In this document: positions 42,531-51,500 of the stretch, piece after piece | Layout of the letters: each line of letters begins with the position of its first letter | Numbering within the stretch: the stretch's first letter is position 1 | Source of the DNA: Arthrobacter sp. B2a2-09 | GTDB taxonomy: Bacteria; Actinomycetota; Actinomycetes; Actinomycetales; Micrococcaceae | Reading direction: 5' to 3' | NCBI RefSeq assembly: GCF_027587375.1 | Contig: NZ_JAMXIC010000018.1 | Location: forward strand, 1 to 64,000 | DNA length: 64,000 nucleotides | Notes under the pieces: model-generated | Database searches by the model: none | What the model was told of the DNA's origin: nothing | What the model saw: only the letters and a program-made list of their open reading frames with translations | Made by a program: the position numbers and the translations under genes

Positions 42531-45335
42531 CTAGTGCCCGGCGTCGTACCAGCTGGACCCGACTCCGAGCTGCACGTCCAGCGGCACCGTGAGCTCGGCC
42601 GCCGTCCCCATTTGTTCGGTGACGAGCTTTTCCACGGCTTCGCGTTCGCCGTGGGCAACCTCGAGCACGAGTTCGTCATGGACCTGCAACAGCATCCGGG
42701 ACTTCAGCCCCTGGCTGGTCAACTCCGCCGAAACTCCGAGCATGGCCCGCTTCATGAGGTCCGCCGCCGAACCCTGGATCGGCGAGTTCAGCGCAATGCG
42801 TTCGGCGATCTCCCGGTGCTGGCGGTCGGTGCTGGTCAGGTCCGGAAGATAGCGACGGCGGCCTTCGATCGTGGCGGTGTAGCCGTCGATCCGGGCCTGC
42901 TCCACCACGCCGCGCAGATAGTCGCGCACTGCGCCGAAGCGGTCGAAGTAGTCCTTCATGAGGGTCCTGGCTTCGTCGACGGAGATTTCCAGTTGCTTGG
43001 ACAGGCCGAACGAGGTCAGCCCGTAGGCCAATCCATAGGACATGGCCTTGACCTTGGAGCGCATGGCACTGGTGACCTCTTCCGGTGCCACGTTGAAGAT
43101 GTGCGAGCCGACATAGCGGTGCAGGTCCTCGCCCTCCTTGTACGCCTGGATGAGCCCTTCGTCGCCGGACAGGTGCGCCATGATACGCATTTCGATCTGC
43201 GAGTAGTCGGCAGACAGCAGGCATTCGTAGCCCTCGCTGACGACGAAGATCCCGCGGACGCGCCGGCCTTCCTCACTGCGCACCGGGATGTTCTGCAGAT
43301 TGGGGTTGTTCGAGGAAATACGCCCCGTGGCCGCGACGTTCTGTGCGTACGTGGTGTGGATGCGGCCGTCCTCCGCAACTGATTTCTTGAGGGTCTCCAG
43401 CATTTGGGCGAGCTTGGAGGATTCCCGGTGGGCCATGAGCTGCACCAGGAACTCGTGGCCGGTCTTCTCCAGGAGGGCCTTCAACGAGGCGGCGTCCGTC
43501 GTGTAGCCGGACTTGATCTTCTTGGTTTTGGGCAGGCCAAGTTCTTCGAAGAGGACAGTCTGGAGCTGCTTGGGCGAGCCAAGGTTGACCTCGTGGCCGA
43601 TTGCGGCGAAAGCCTGCTCCTGGGCGTTGTCGATCACTTTTGCGAGGTCCGCGAGCTGTTCGTTCAGGCGTTCCGTGGAGATGGCAATGCCCGAGAGTTC
43701 CATCTGGGCCAGAACCCGCGCGACCGGCAGCTCCAAAGTGGTCAGGAGCGCCTCAGCCTTGCGCTCGGCGAGCTCGCTTTCGAAGTGCTTGCTCAGTGCG
43801 TGCACGACGGCGGCCTGCTGGACGAGCGCGCTGGCCGCGGCTCCGTCCGGTCCATCACCGAGTTCAAGCTCCAGTTGGCCTGTTTGCGCCGCGGCCGTGG
43901 TGAGCGTGATCCTCAAGTGGTGCTGGGCAAGCTCGGCGAGTTCGTAGCTGCGGCGGTCCGGCTGGATCAGGTAGCCCGAGATGGCGGTGTCGTCCACCAC
44001 GCCTTCCAGGCCAAGTCCACGGTGATGAAGGGCCTTCAACGCGTCCTTGAACTCGTGTATGACCTTGGCTTCTTCGGGGTCCTGCAGCCACTTGGCCAGG
44101 ACAGCATCGGCCGCCGCGTCCAAGGACGATAGCTCGATGTAGGCGGCTCCGTTGGACCGCGCGACCGCGAGGGCAGTGGCGTCGTCGCCAATCCGCCCTG
44201 GAACCAACTGCACGGCAACTGCGGCGCGACTCCCCACGCCCGCAGCGAAAAAGGCCTCCAGGGCACCGGCGTTGTCCAGGACCGAGTAGTCGGGTGCCTC
44301 GATGGTTTCCGGAGCCGCTCCGGCGGTGTCGTCGCCATAGAGTGCGAACAGCCGGGTGCGAAGCGTCCTGAATTCGAGGGTGTCGAACAGAGTCTCGACC
44401 TCCTGGCGGTTCGGGCGCGGTTCCTCAAGGTCGGCAAGTGTCACGGGGAGTTGGAGGTCGTGCAGGAGCCGGTTGAGGCGTCGGTTCCGCTTCACGGCGT
44501 CGATGTTTTCCCGGAGGGCTCCACCGACCTTGCCGCCGATTGAATCCAGGTTCTCCAGGATCCCTTCCAGGCCGCCGTAAAGGTTGATCCATTTGGCTGC
44601 GGTCTTGGGGCCGACGCCTGGAACGCCGGGGAGGTTGTCGGCAGACTCCCCTACCAGCGCGGCGAGATCGGAGTAGCGGGACGGCGGAACGAAGTACTTC
44701 TCTTCGATGGCCGCTGCATCCATGCGCGGAATGTTGGAAACACCCTGTTTCGGATACAGAACGAACACGTTGTCCGTGATGAGCTGGAAAGCGTCACGGT
44801 CTCCCGATACGAGGAGAACTTCGAAGCCCGCGGCGTCGCCTTGGGCCGCGAGAGTGGCGAGGATGTCGTCAGCCTCGTAGCCGGGCATCTTGATCGTCTT
44901 GATGCCCCACGCTTCCATGACTTGATCGATGAGATCGATCTGCCCGCGGAATTCCTGCGGCGTCTCGTTGCGGCCACCCTTGTATTCGCTGTACTCCGCC
45001 TTGCGGAACGTCGTGTCGTCCGAGACATCGAAGGCCACCGCAACGTGGGTGGGCTTCTGATCCTTGATGAGGTTGATCAACATCGAGGTGAAGCCATGCA
45101 CGGCGTTGGTGTGCTGGCCCGAGGATGTGGCGAAGTTCTCAGCCGGCAGGGCATAGAACGCCCGGAACGCCATCGAGTGACCATCGAGGACCAGAAGCCG
45201 CGGCCGGCCACCCGACGCGGTGCCCGCAATGGTTGTTGAAGGGTCTGGTGCCGTTGCGGTGGCAGTTGACGCTGCGCTTACCGTTGACGTTGACGTTGCC
45301 GTTGGAACTGAGTCCGGTTTGGTTGTTTCGCTCAC
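42531..45335 (-). CDS. polA: DNA polymerase I
   Basis: Repair and Okazaki-fragment polymerase, about 934 residues from the GTG at 45335. Order: 5'-3' exonuclease (LLVLDGHSMAFRAFYALPAE, MPGYEADDILATLA, GVPGVGPKTAAKWINLYG), a 3'-5' exonuclease-like domain without the canonical acidic set, then the family A polymerase (LLSADYSQIEMRIMAHLSGD, MRSKVKAMSYGLAYGLTSFG, LQVHDELVLEVAHGE). The N-terminus has a Thr/Ser/Ala-rich leader of about 45 residues. The frame is open to 45398, but TAGGCT lies 7 bases before GTG 45335, supporting that start. Confidence 0.95.
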   Translation of the reverse strand: MSETTKPDSVPTATSTSTVSAASTATATAPDPSTTIAGTASGGRPRLLVLDGHSMAFRAFYALPAENFATSSGQHTNAVHGFTSMLINLIKDQKPTHVAVAFDVSDDTTFRKAEYSEYKGGRNETPQEFRGQIDLIDQVMEAWGIKTIKMPGYEADDILATLAAQGDAAGFEVLLVSGDRDAFQLITDNVFVLYPKQGVSNIPRMDAAAIEEKYFVPPSRYSDLAALVGESADNLPGVPGVGPKTAAKWINLYGGLEGILENLDSIGGKVGGALRENIDAVKRNRRLNRLLHDLQLPVTLADLEEPRPNRQEVETLFDTLEFRTLRTRLFALYGDDTAGAAPETIEAPDYSVLDNAGALEAFFAAGVGSRAAVAVQLVPGRIGDDATALAVARSNGAAYIELSSLDAAADAVLAKWLQDPEEAKVIHEFKDALKALHHRGLGLEGVVDDTAISGYLIQPDRRSYELAELAQHHLRITLTTAAAQTGQLELELGDGPDGAAASALVQQAAVVHALSKHFESELAERKAEALLTTLELPVARVLAQMELSGIAISTERLNEQLADLAKVIDNAQEQAFAAIGHEVNLGSPKQLQTVLFEELGLPKTKKIKSGYTTDAASLKALLEKTGHEFLVQLMAHRESSKLAQMLETLKKSVAEDGRIHTTYAQNVAATGRISSNNPNLQNIPVRSEEGRRVRGIFVVSEGYECLLSADYSQIEMRIMAHLSGDEGLIQAYKEGEDLHRYVGSHIFNVAPEEVTSAMRSKVKAMSYGLAYGLTSFGLSKQLEISVDEARTLMKDYFDRFGAVRDYLRGVVEQARIDGYTATIEGRRRYLPDLTSTDRQHREIAERIALNSPIQGSAADLMKRAMLGVSAELTSQGLKSRMLLQVHDELVLEVAHGEREAVEKLVTEQMGTAAELTVPLDVQLGVGSSWYDAGH

Positions 45336-45342
45336 AGGTGCC

Positions 45343-45365
45343 AGCCTAGTTGCCATGATGGACAA
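45343..45365 (-). promoter_or_regulatory. polA promoter with PafBC-like element
   Basis: TAGGCT (45343-45348), then 8 bases, then TTGTCCATC (45357-45365): a TTGTC core at the spacing of the tTGTCRgtg-N8-TAnnnT damage promoter. The element lies inside the first codons of the divergent thioesterase gene. A plus-strand CTAGTT at 45346-45351 overlaps the polA -10. Confidence 0.45.
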
Positions 45366-45822
45366 TTTCACGCCGGGCCCATTCACTGACGAACTCAATG
45401 CGGCTGGCGTTCCGCAGGAGTTGCATGGTTGGCTTTCCCGCTACGGCGTGGGCTCGCTCGTGGCGAAGATGGGCATCAAGTTCCTTGAGCTGGGCCCGGA
45501 ACGGACCGTCGCCACCATGCCGGTGGAGGGCAACACCCAAGTTGCCGGCATCCTCCACGGCGGAGCCCATGTGGTTCTCGCCGAAACCCTGGGCTCCTTC
45601 TCGGCGGCATTGCATGCGGGAGCCGGACGCCACGTGGTGGGAATCGAGGTGGGCGCAACCCACCATCGCTCCGTAGCAAGCGGCCTGGTCACCGGCACAT
45701 GCACAGCCATCCACCTGGGCGGTACGCTCGCCACCCACGAAATTGTCATGACCGATGAACACGGCCGACGGCTGTCAACTGCCCGAATCACCAACATGAT
45801 CCGGGAGAACAGGGCCCGCTGA
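45355..45822 (+). CDS. PaaI-family hotdog thioesterase
   Basis: 155-residue hotdog-fold acyl-CoA thioesterase. ILHGGAHVVLAETLGSFSA carries the HGG and the acidic residue of the central helix; VVGIEVGATHHRSVASGLVTG continues the fold. Starts at ATG 45355 or 45358; the frame is open upstream inside polA but unsupported. No Shine-Dalgarno is visible, so probably leaderless. Its 3' end overlaps the DHFR-like gene on the opposite strand by 48 bases. Acyl substrate unknown. Confidence 0.87.
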   Translation: MMDNFTPGPFTDELNAAGVPQELHGWLSRYGVGSLVAKMGIKFLELGPERTVATMPVEGNTQVAGILHGGAHVVLAETLGSFSAALHAGAGRHVVGIEVGATHHRSVASGLVTGTCTAIHLGGTLATHEIVMTDEHGRRLSTARITNMIRENRAR

Positions 45823-46371
45823 CCCGGCACGCGCGGGAAACTTGTAGCGCAGCTCAACCGCCGCGCCACCAAGGGTGCGGGACGAGACTAACTCAAGCGG
45901 CGCCGTCGGGATCTCGACAGGCAGCAATCGCTTACCGGAACCCAAGGCGACGGGGATAAGGGTGACGATCATCTCGTCCAGCAGGCCGGCCTTGGTGAAC
46001 TGGGCCACCAGGTTTCCACCGCCAACCAGCCACACGTTCTTGTCACCGGCGTCGGCAATCAGGTCCGGCGCGAATTCCTCAACCTCGCCACGCACGAACG
46101 TGACGTCCGCACCCGGCGGCGCGGCGTATTCGCGGTGGGTGAAGATCCAACATGGAACACCCGGATAGGGCCATTTGCCCGGTTCGTGTTCCATGAGCCA
46201 GCGATAGGTCTGGCCGCCCATGACGATGCAGCCGATGCCTGCCATGAAGTCTTCGTAGCTTTCGGTGACACCCTCGGCCTCCTCGAACTGCATGAGCCAG
46301 CCGAGATCGTCATCTTTGGTGGCGATAAACCCGTCAAGCGAGGATGCCACGTAGTACTGGAAATCCGCCAT
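45775..46371 (-). CDS. Dihydrofolate reductase-like (RibD C-terminal domain) protein
   Basis: 198 residues of the DHFR/RibD-C fold: FQYYVASSLDGFIATKDDDLGW at the N-terminus, CIVMGGQTYRWL (NADPH region) and DKNVWLVGGGNLVAQF. Stand-alone proteins like this are oxidoreductases with unknown substrates; it is not the main folate reductase. It lies tail-to-tail with the thioesterase. The ATG is 6 bases behind TAGGGT. Confidence 0.83.
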   Translation of the reverse strand: MADFQYYVASSLDGFIATKDDDLGWLMQFEEAEGVTESYEDFMAGIGCIVMGGQTYRWLMEHEPGKWPYPGVPCWIFTHREYAAPPGADVTFVRGEVEEFAPDLIADAGDKNVWLVGGGNLVAQFTKAGLLDEMIVTLIPVALGSGKRLLPVEIPTAPLELVSSRTLGGAAVELRYKFPARAGSAGPVLPDHVGDSGS

Positions 46372-46377
46372 GGCCCC

Positions 46378-46383
46378 ACCCTA
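46378..46383 (-). promoter_or_regulatory. -10 box for leaderless DHFR-like mRNA
   Basis: TAGGGT, 6 bases (GGGGCC) before the ATG at 46371. No Shine-Dalgarno at usable distance. Confidence 0.55.
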
Positions 46384-46407
46384 CTCAGTAGGCAGCAGCG
46401 TTCCCAG

Positions 46408-46629
46408 CTACTTCGTGAAGTACGGGACGATCAGATAGATCCCGAAAAGCACGGCGATTCCGCAGGCCACGAAACACAGGTAGGCAAGGGACCGGACCAT
46501 GGCCGGTGATTTCTGCCGGGCGTCCCCCGCGATGGCAGTGAGACGGACGCCGAGCGAATACAGCACTACGAGGAGCACGGCCGCCACCAGGGTCGCGCCG
46601 GCTACCTGCACCAAATCCAACCACTTCAT
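46408..46629 (-). CDS. Small two-helix membrane protein linked to the phosphate transporter
   Basis: 73 residues with two hydrophobic helices (VAGATLVAAVLLVVLYSLGV and LAYLCFVACGIAVLFGIYLI). It starts in a four-base overlap (ATGA) with the end of the Pit gene, so it is translated with the transporter and may be an accessory subunit. Similar small proteins are common after actinobacterial pit genes, but no function is known. Confidence 0.75.
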   Translation of the reverse strand: MKWLDLVQVAGATLVAAVLLVVLYSLGVRLTAIAGDARQKSPAMVRSLAYLCFVACGIAVLFGIYLIVPYFTK

Positions 46630-47840
46630 GCCTGGAGGTCCTTACTCATGCTCTTGCTCAGACTTTTTTCTCGAGAGTTCTTCTTGAGGAAGCGGACTGC
46701 GGTGCCGGCTTCCTCGACTTCGACGGCGTTGTGGTGGCCCACGTGCGACTTCTTCGAGTACATGAACATGTAGACGACGACGGCGGTGCCCACGACTGCG
46801 GCGATAGCCACGCCGACGGTGCCTGTTCCGACGAGGAACGCGGTCAGGGCGCCCACGATCGCGGCCGCGGGGAGGGTGAAGAGCCAGCCGGTGGCGATGC
46901 GCCCCACCGTTCCCCAGCGCACCGTGGTGCCTTTGCGTCCGAGTCCCGAGCCAATGACGGACCCGGAGGCCACCTGCGTGGTGGACAGCGCGAAGCCGAG
47001 ATGGGAGGAAGCAAGGATGGCCGAAGCGGTGCTGGCTTCCGCAGAGAAGCCTTGGGCCGGCTTGACGTCGGTCAGCCCGGAGCCCATGGTCCGGATGATG
47101 CGCCAGCCGCCAGCGTAGGTTCCGATGGCGATGGCGAGTGCGCAGGCCCCGATGACCCAGAGCTGCGGGCCGCTGCCCGCCGGCTGGGTTCCGGCGGCGA
47201 TCAGGACGAGGGTGATGATGCCCATGGTCTTCTGCGCGTCGTTGGTACCGTGTGCCAGCGCGACCAAGCTGGAAGTGAAGATCTGGCCGGTACGGAATCC
47301 GCCCCGCTTCTGGGTCAGCTTGTCGCCGGTTTCGGGGTCGTGCCGGGACGTCAGGGCGTAGGCCAGCTTGGTGCATAGATAGGCCACGGCACCGGCGAGC
47401 AGTGGCGAGAAGATGGCCGGAAGGATGACCTTCTGGAGTACGGTATCGAAGTTGACGGCGTGGAATCCGATGCCAACGATCGCCGCACCGATCAGGCCGC
47501 CAAAGAGCGCGTGCGAAGAACTGGACGGCAGCCCCTTGAGCCACGTGAACATGTTCCACAGGACGGCCCCCATCAGCCCGGCGAAGATGATCTCCGGCGT
47601 GATGTGGATACCGTCCGTGCCCTCGCGGATAAGTCCTCCCGAAATGGTCTTCGCCACTTCGGTCGACAGGAACGCGCCCACGAGGTTGAGCACCGCGGCA
47701 AGGGCAACAGCCGTCTTGGGCTTGATGGCACCCGTGGCGATCGGAGTGGCCATTGCGTTCGCAGTGTCGTGGAACCCGTTGGTGAAGTCAAAAAATAAGG
47801 CCAGCGCTATGACAAGCGCGACCATGAAGGTGATTCCCAC
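46626..47840 (-). CDS. Inorganic phosphate transporter, PiT family
   Basis: Low-affinity metal-phosphate/proton symporter, 404 residues and about ten membrane helices. The duplicated PiT signature is visible: FFDFTNGFHDTANAMATPIA near the N-terminus and LVALAHGTNDAQKTMGIITL in the middle, plus WLKGLPSSSSHALFGGLIGA. The C-terminus is basic and cytoplasmic. Two 11-base direct repeats resembling a PHO box lie about 70 bases upstream. Confidence 0.94.
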   Translation of the reverse strand: MGITFMVALVIALALFFDFTNGFHDTANAMATPIATGAIKPKTAVALAAVLNLVGAFLSTEVAKTISGGLIREGTDGIHITPEIIFAGLMGAVLWNMFTWLKGLPSSSSHALFGGLIGAAIVGIGFHAVNFDTVLQKVILPAIFSPLLAGAVAYLCTKLAYALTSRHDPETGDKLTQKRGGFRTGQIFTSSLVALAHGTNDAQKTMGIITLVLIAAGTQPAGSGPQLWVIGACALAIAIGTYAGGWRIIRTMGSGLTDVKPAQGFSAEASTASAILASSHLGFALSTTQVASGSVIGSGLGRKGTTVRWGTVGRIATGWLFTLPAAAIVGALTAFLVGTGTVGVAIAAVVGTAVVVYMFMYSKKSHVGHHNAVEVEEAGTAVRFLKKNSREKSLSKSMSKDLQA

Positions 47841-47907
47841 CTGGTGCCCAATCTGCAGAGTCGACGATGCGCAGTTCCACTTCCCCGGGCCCGCCTAACA
47901 CAAAACA

Positions 47908-47929
47908 GTTCAGCAAGCGTTCATCTGAC
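47908..47929. promoter_or_regulatory. Candidate PHO box upstream of pit
   Basis: GTTCAGCAAGC followed directly by GTTCATCTGAC: two 11-base units, each starting GTTCA, like the direct-repeat PhoP sites of Streptomyces (GTTCACC repeats). It lies in the 174-base gap between pit and the HAD gene, on the strand opposite pit. Tentative. Confidence 0.4.
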
Positions 47930-48014
47930 TGTACTGGCGGAATTAACTATGGCGGGCGTGAAACCTTAAGAATCCTACGTGCCATTGCCGGCAGGGCAAA
48001 ACGTAGGCCCAGCA

Positions 48015-48512
48015 TCATCCCAGGAAGTGCCGAACAGCCGCGATATCGCTCCGTGACAGGCCCCGCCGCGGGTCTGGTGAGATCCAAAGCACACGGCTGC
48101 CGAGGAATTCTGCCCAGGACCGGGCCGCGGCTTCGTGGTTCAGTTGATCATCCATCCACACGATGCGTTCGGCTCCTGACTCCTGGACGTCCCTTTGCAA
48201 AACGTCCAGCTTCCACCAATCGGCAGTCTGGTCCCAACCGTCGCTGGTCAAGACGGGCCAATGCTCACCGTTGAGACCGATTGCCGGGCACAGGAACTCA
48301 GGCGCGAGCCGTTGCCACGTCGTCAGCCAAACAAACCTCGCCGCTGGATGCGCGGCCAACTCATTGAGCTCGTCAACCAGTTCGGAGGCGTAAACGACGT
48401 CAAGGATTCCGGCGTCGGCGATTTTCCATTCAGTACCCCAATCGGTGAAGCCCATGGGACCGAAGGGGTTCACCACGCCGTCGACGTCCAGATACAGCGA
48501 CACGGTGGTCAT
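48015..48512 (-). CDS. Small HAD-fold protein (Swiss-army-knife RNA repair-type HAD domain)
   Basis: 165 residues from ATG 48512, preceded by GGGAGGGGG. HAD motifs: SLYLDVDGVVNPFGP (nucleophile), FVWLTTWQ (motif II), IVWMDDQLNHEAAA (acidic motif IV). The pattern matches HAD domains found in RNA-repair polyproteins and in stand-alone actinobacterial proteins; substrate unknown. Downstream of the polymer-synthetase gene's 3' end on the same strand, separated by 52 bases from it, but likely unrelated in function. Confidence 0.7.
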   Translation of the reverse strand: MTTVSLYLDVDGVVNPFGPMGFTDWGTEWKIADAGILDVVYASELVDELNELAAHPAARFVWLTTWQRLAPEFLCPAIGLNGEHWPVLTSDGWDQTADWWKLDVLQRDVQESGAERIVWMDDQLNHEAAARSWAEFLGSRVLWISPDPRRGLSRSDIAAVRHFLG

Positions 48513-48564
48513 GCAGCCCCCTCCCGGACTTGCCAACAATGCCAGCGTAAGGCACGCGCTGGTG

Positions 48565-51500
48565 TTAGAGCAGTCCGGGAACGGCTTGCCCGGTCAGTTG
48601 GCGCGCGGGATTGCCGCCGAAGATACCGCCGGCCGGGACGTCCTCGCCCTTCATCAGGAACGAGTCGGCTTCGAGTTCTGAACCCTCGTGCATGGTGGTG
48701 CCGTAATGGATGAATGCACCCACTCCAAGGGTGCAGCCGGTGTCAAGGGTGATGGCATCGAGTTTGAACGCGCCGTCCTCCATGGAGTGGCATTGCGCGA
48801 CGGCGTAAGCGTTCAGGGTGCAGTAGTCCCCGATGCTGACGAGGGTCCTTTCCGGGATCCCGCAGCCGTCGTCGAAGACCTTCTTGCCCATCCGGACCCC
48901 CAGGACCCGCCAGATCACGGGTTTGAGGGGCGTGCCGTTGAACATCTGCACGATGCCCCCGGCGCCGAGCTTCCAGTAGCGCTCATGCCGCCAGAAGGGC
49001 ACTTCGTAGATGGAGCAAAAGGTGGGCGAAAGTCTTCCGAAACCGAGGGATGCCCGCTCCACGAGGACCATCAGGGCGCCTGTGGTTACGACCATTGTTC
49101 CCACCGCAGCCACGGCAGCGAGCCCGCCTGCGGTGGGGAGGTAGGCCTGCGATGCCCAGGCGGCGAGCAGAATCACGTACAGTTCGGCCCAGCGGGCCAG
49201 GAGGTAGAAGATCACCGTCATGGTGTTGTGCAGGTTCTTGGCCGGGATCCGGCGCCTCAGTTCCTCTGCCGTCCTGAACCGCTCAAAGGTGCTGTCACGG
49301 TCCACAGTGCGCGGTATTTCAAAGGGCGGTGAGCCCAGGAGGCCCACCCCCTCGCGGAGCGGACCCTCCAAAGGCACCATGGTCTTGGTCCCCAGGAGGC
49401 AGTTATCCCCCATCCTGGCCCCGGCGGGATAGGCGATGTTGTTGCCGAAGAAGCTCCTGGCCCCAATGATGGCAGGCGAGAGGCGGAAAGCGGTGTTCGA
49501 GTAGTCGGCATTGATGATCGACAGGCCGTCCGAGACCATGGTGCCGCTGCCGACAGTAGTCAGTGTGGGACTGTCATGCTTCAGCCCGACGCCGAAGTTG
49601 GATCCGGTCTGCACCATGTCCGGCTGGTGGTAGCCCAGCACGTTCAGGTAGTACACGATCAGGGAACTGTCGCCGCTGAGCTGGAGGAGGGCTTTGAGGT
49701 TGGTCAGCCGCTGAGCTGTCCGCAGAAGTCCGAAGCGGACGCCGTAGAGGGGGTAGTCCTTGCCTGGAACCAGGAGCAATGCCAGCAGCCTGGGAAGGGT
49801 GGCGGCCAGGGCGAAAGCGGCCAGGATGCTGCCGAAAAGAAGGACGGCGGAGATCAGCAGTAGTGCTTGCCAGAAAAGCGGCTTGGCCGGGTTTGTTTCG
49901 CCCGTGGGGAGGGAGGCGAGCACGACGTCGATGGCTCCGAGCCCGATGGATGACACCATTACCACGTGGACCACCACGGTCCAGAAACTGAAACTGGCCC
50001 TTCGGGGCGTCCCGGAAGTGGCTTGTCCCGCCCGACGGTAACTAGTGGTGGTGGGCTCGGCCGGCGAGCCGGCCCAGGCTCCGCCCGGCGGAACGCTTTG
50101 GAAGCGATGCAGGCACGAGCTGTGTCCCAGTTGGGCGTCGTCGCCCATGGCGGTGTCGATGTCCAGCGTCGTCAGTTCGCCGATCAGGACATTGCGGCCC
50201 AAAGTGACTGGCCCCGTCTGGATCCGGCCCGCGTGCGCACGGTAACAGTTGAACGTGCAGTCCCTCCGGATCACCGTGTCCGCCCCTACCGTCAGCAGGT
50301 CGGTGCAGGCCGGAATCCTTGAAGAGAGGATGGTTACCCGGGGGCCAACCTTGGCCCCAAGTGCCCTGAGGTACAGGGGGAAGATGGGCGTCCCGACGAA
50401 CACTCGGAGGGGGCTCGTATTGACCAAGGTTTTGACAAACCAGAAGCGGACGTAGCGCAAAGACCAGAGGGGAATCTCTTCGGTCTTCCACCGGCCGATA
50501 AGCGCCCATTTGAGCACAATGGGTATGGCCGCCAAGGCAATGAAGGATATGGTGCCGACGGCGACGGAGCGCGCCACGAGGGCGCCGGGCTGCCGGGACC
50601 CGCCGATCCACTGCTCGCCGGCTAAGGGGATCAGTAGGACGATGTAGCCGTAGGCCAGGGCGACGATTGCCTGCAAAACCCCGCACAGCAGGTACTGTCC
50701 AGTCCCCACGCGCAAGAACGGTTCGGCTATCGCGGATCCCCTGCCCTCGGCCGGGGAGAGTGCGTGGTCGTTCGCGGCGTCCAGGGCGGCGGCCAGGGCG
50801 GCGATGGTCGGATGTGCATAGACTTCGCGCATCGAGACGGAGGGTGAATTGGCCTCCTTGCGGACATTGGCGCAAAAATGCGCCATGAGCAGGGAGTTTG
50901 CTCCGAGGTCGTTGAAGAAATTGGCAGCGGTTGAAACCCGCTCGAGCTGGAGGGCCGCAGCCAAAGCCGGGGCGAGGATCCGTTCCGTGGGCGTCACCGG
51001 CCTGGTGTCGGCGAAGTCTGTACTCACCGCGCGCGGGCCAGTGGGATCTGGAAGGCTGCTGCGGTCCGCTTTTCCGCTGACCATCATCGGCATGGTCGGG
51101 AGGGACTGGAAATAGCCCGGCACCATGTAAGCGGGGAGCCGCTCGCGCAGCCAGGCGCGGATGTCTCCCCCTTCCACCGCGGGGACGTTCTGGTGCAGCG
51201 TGTAGTAGGCGGCAAGTTCCGTGATTCCCGGCTCGGGCTCCCAGGTCTTCACAACAGCCATCGCTATCCCGGGCATCTGCAGGAGGACGTTTTCGATTTC
51301 GCTCAGCTCAATCCGATAGCCTCGGACCTTCACCTGCGTGTCGGTGCGGCCGTGGTATTCGATTTCGTCGTGGTCGTTGAACCGGCCGAGGTCGCCCGTG
51401 CGGTAGATGCGATGCGACGGGTTGTCCTCGAGGGCCAGGAAATCGGGAATGAATGCCCTTTCCGTTAACTCGGGCCGGTTGATGTAGCCTCGGGCGAGCC

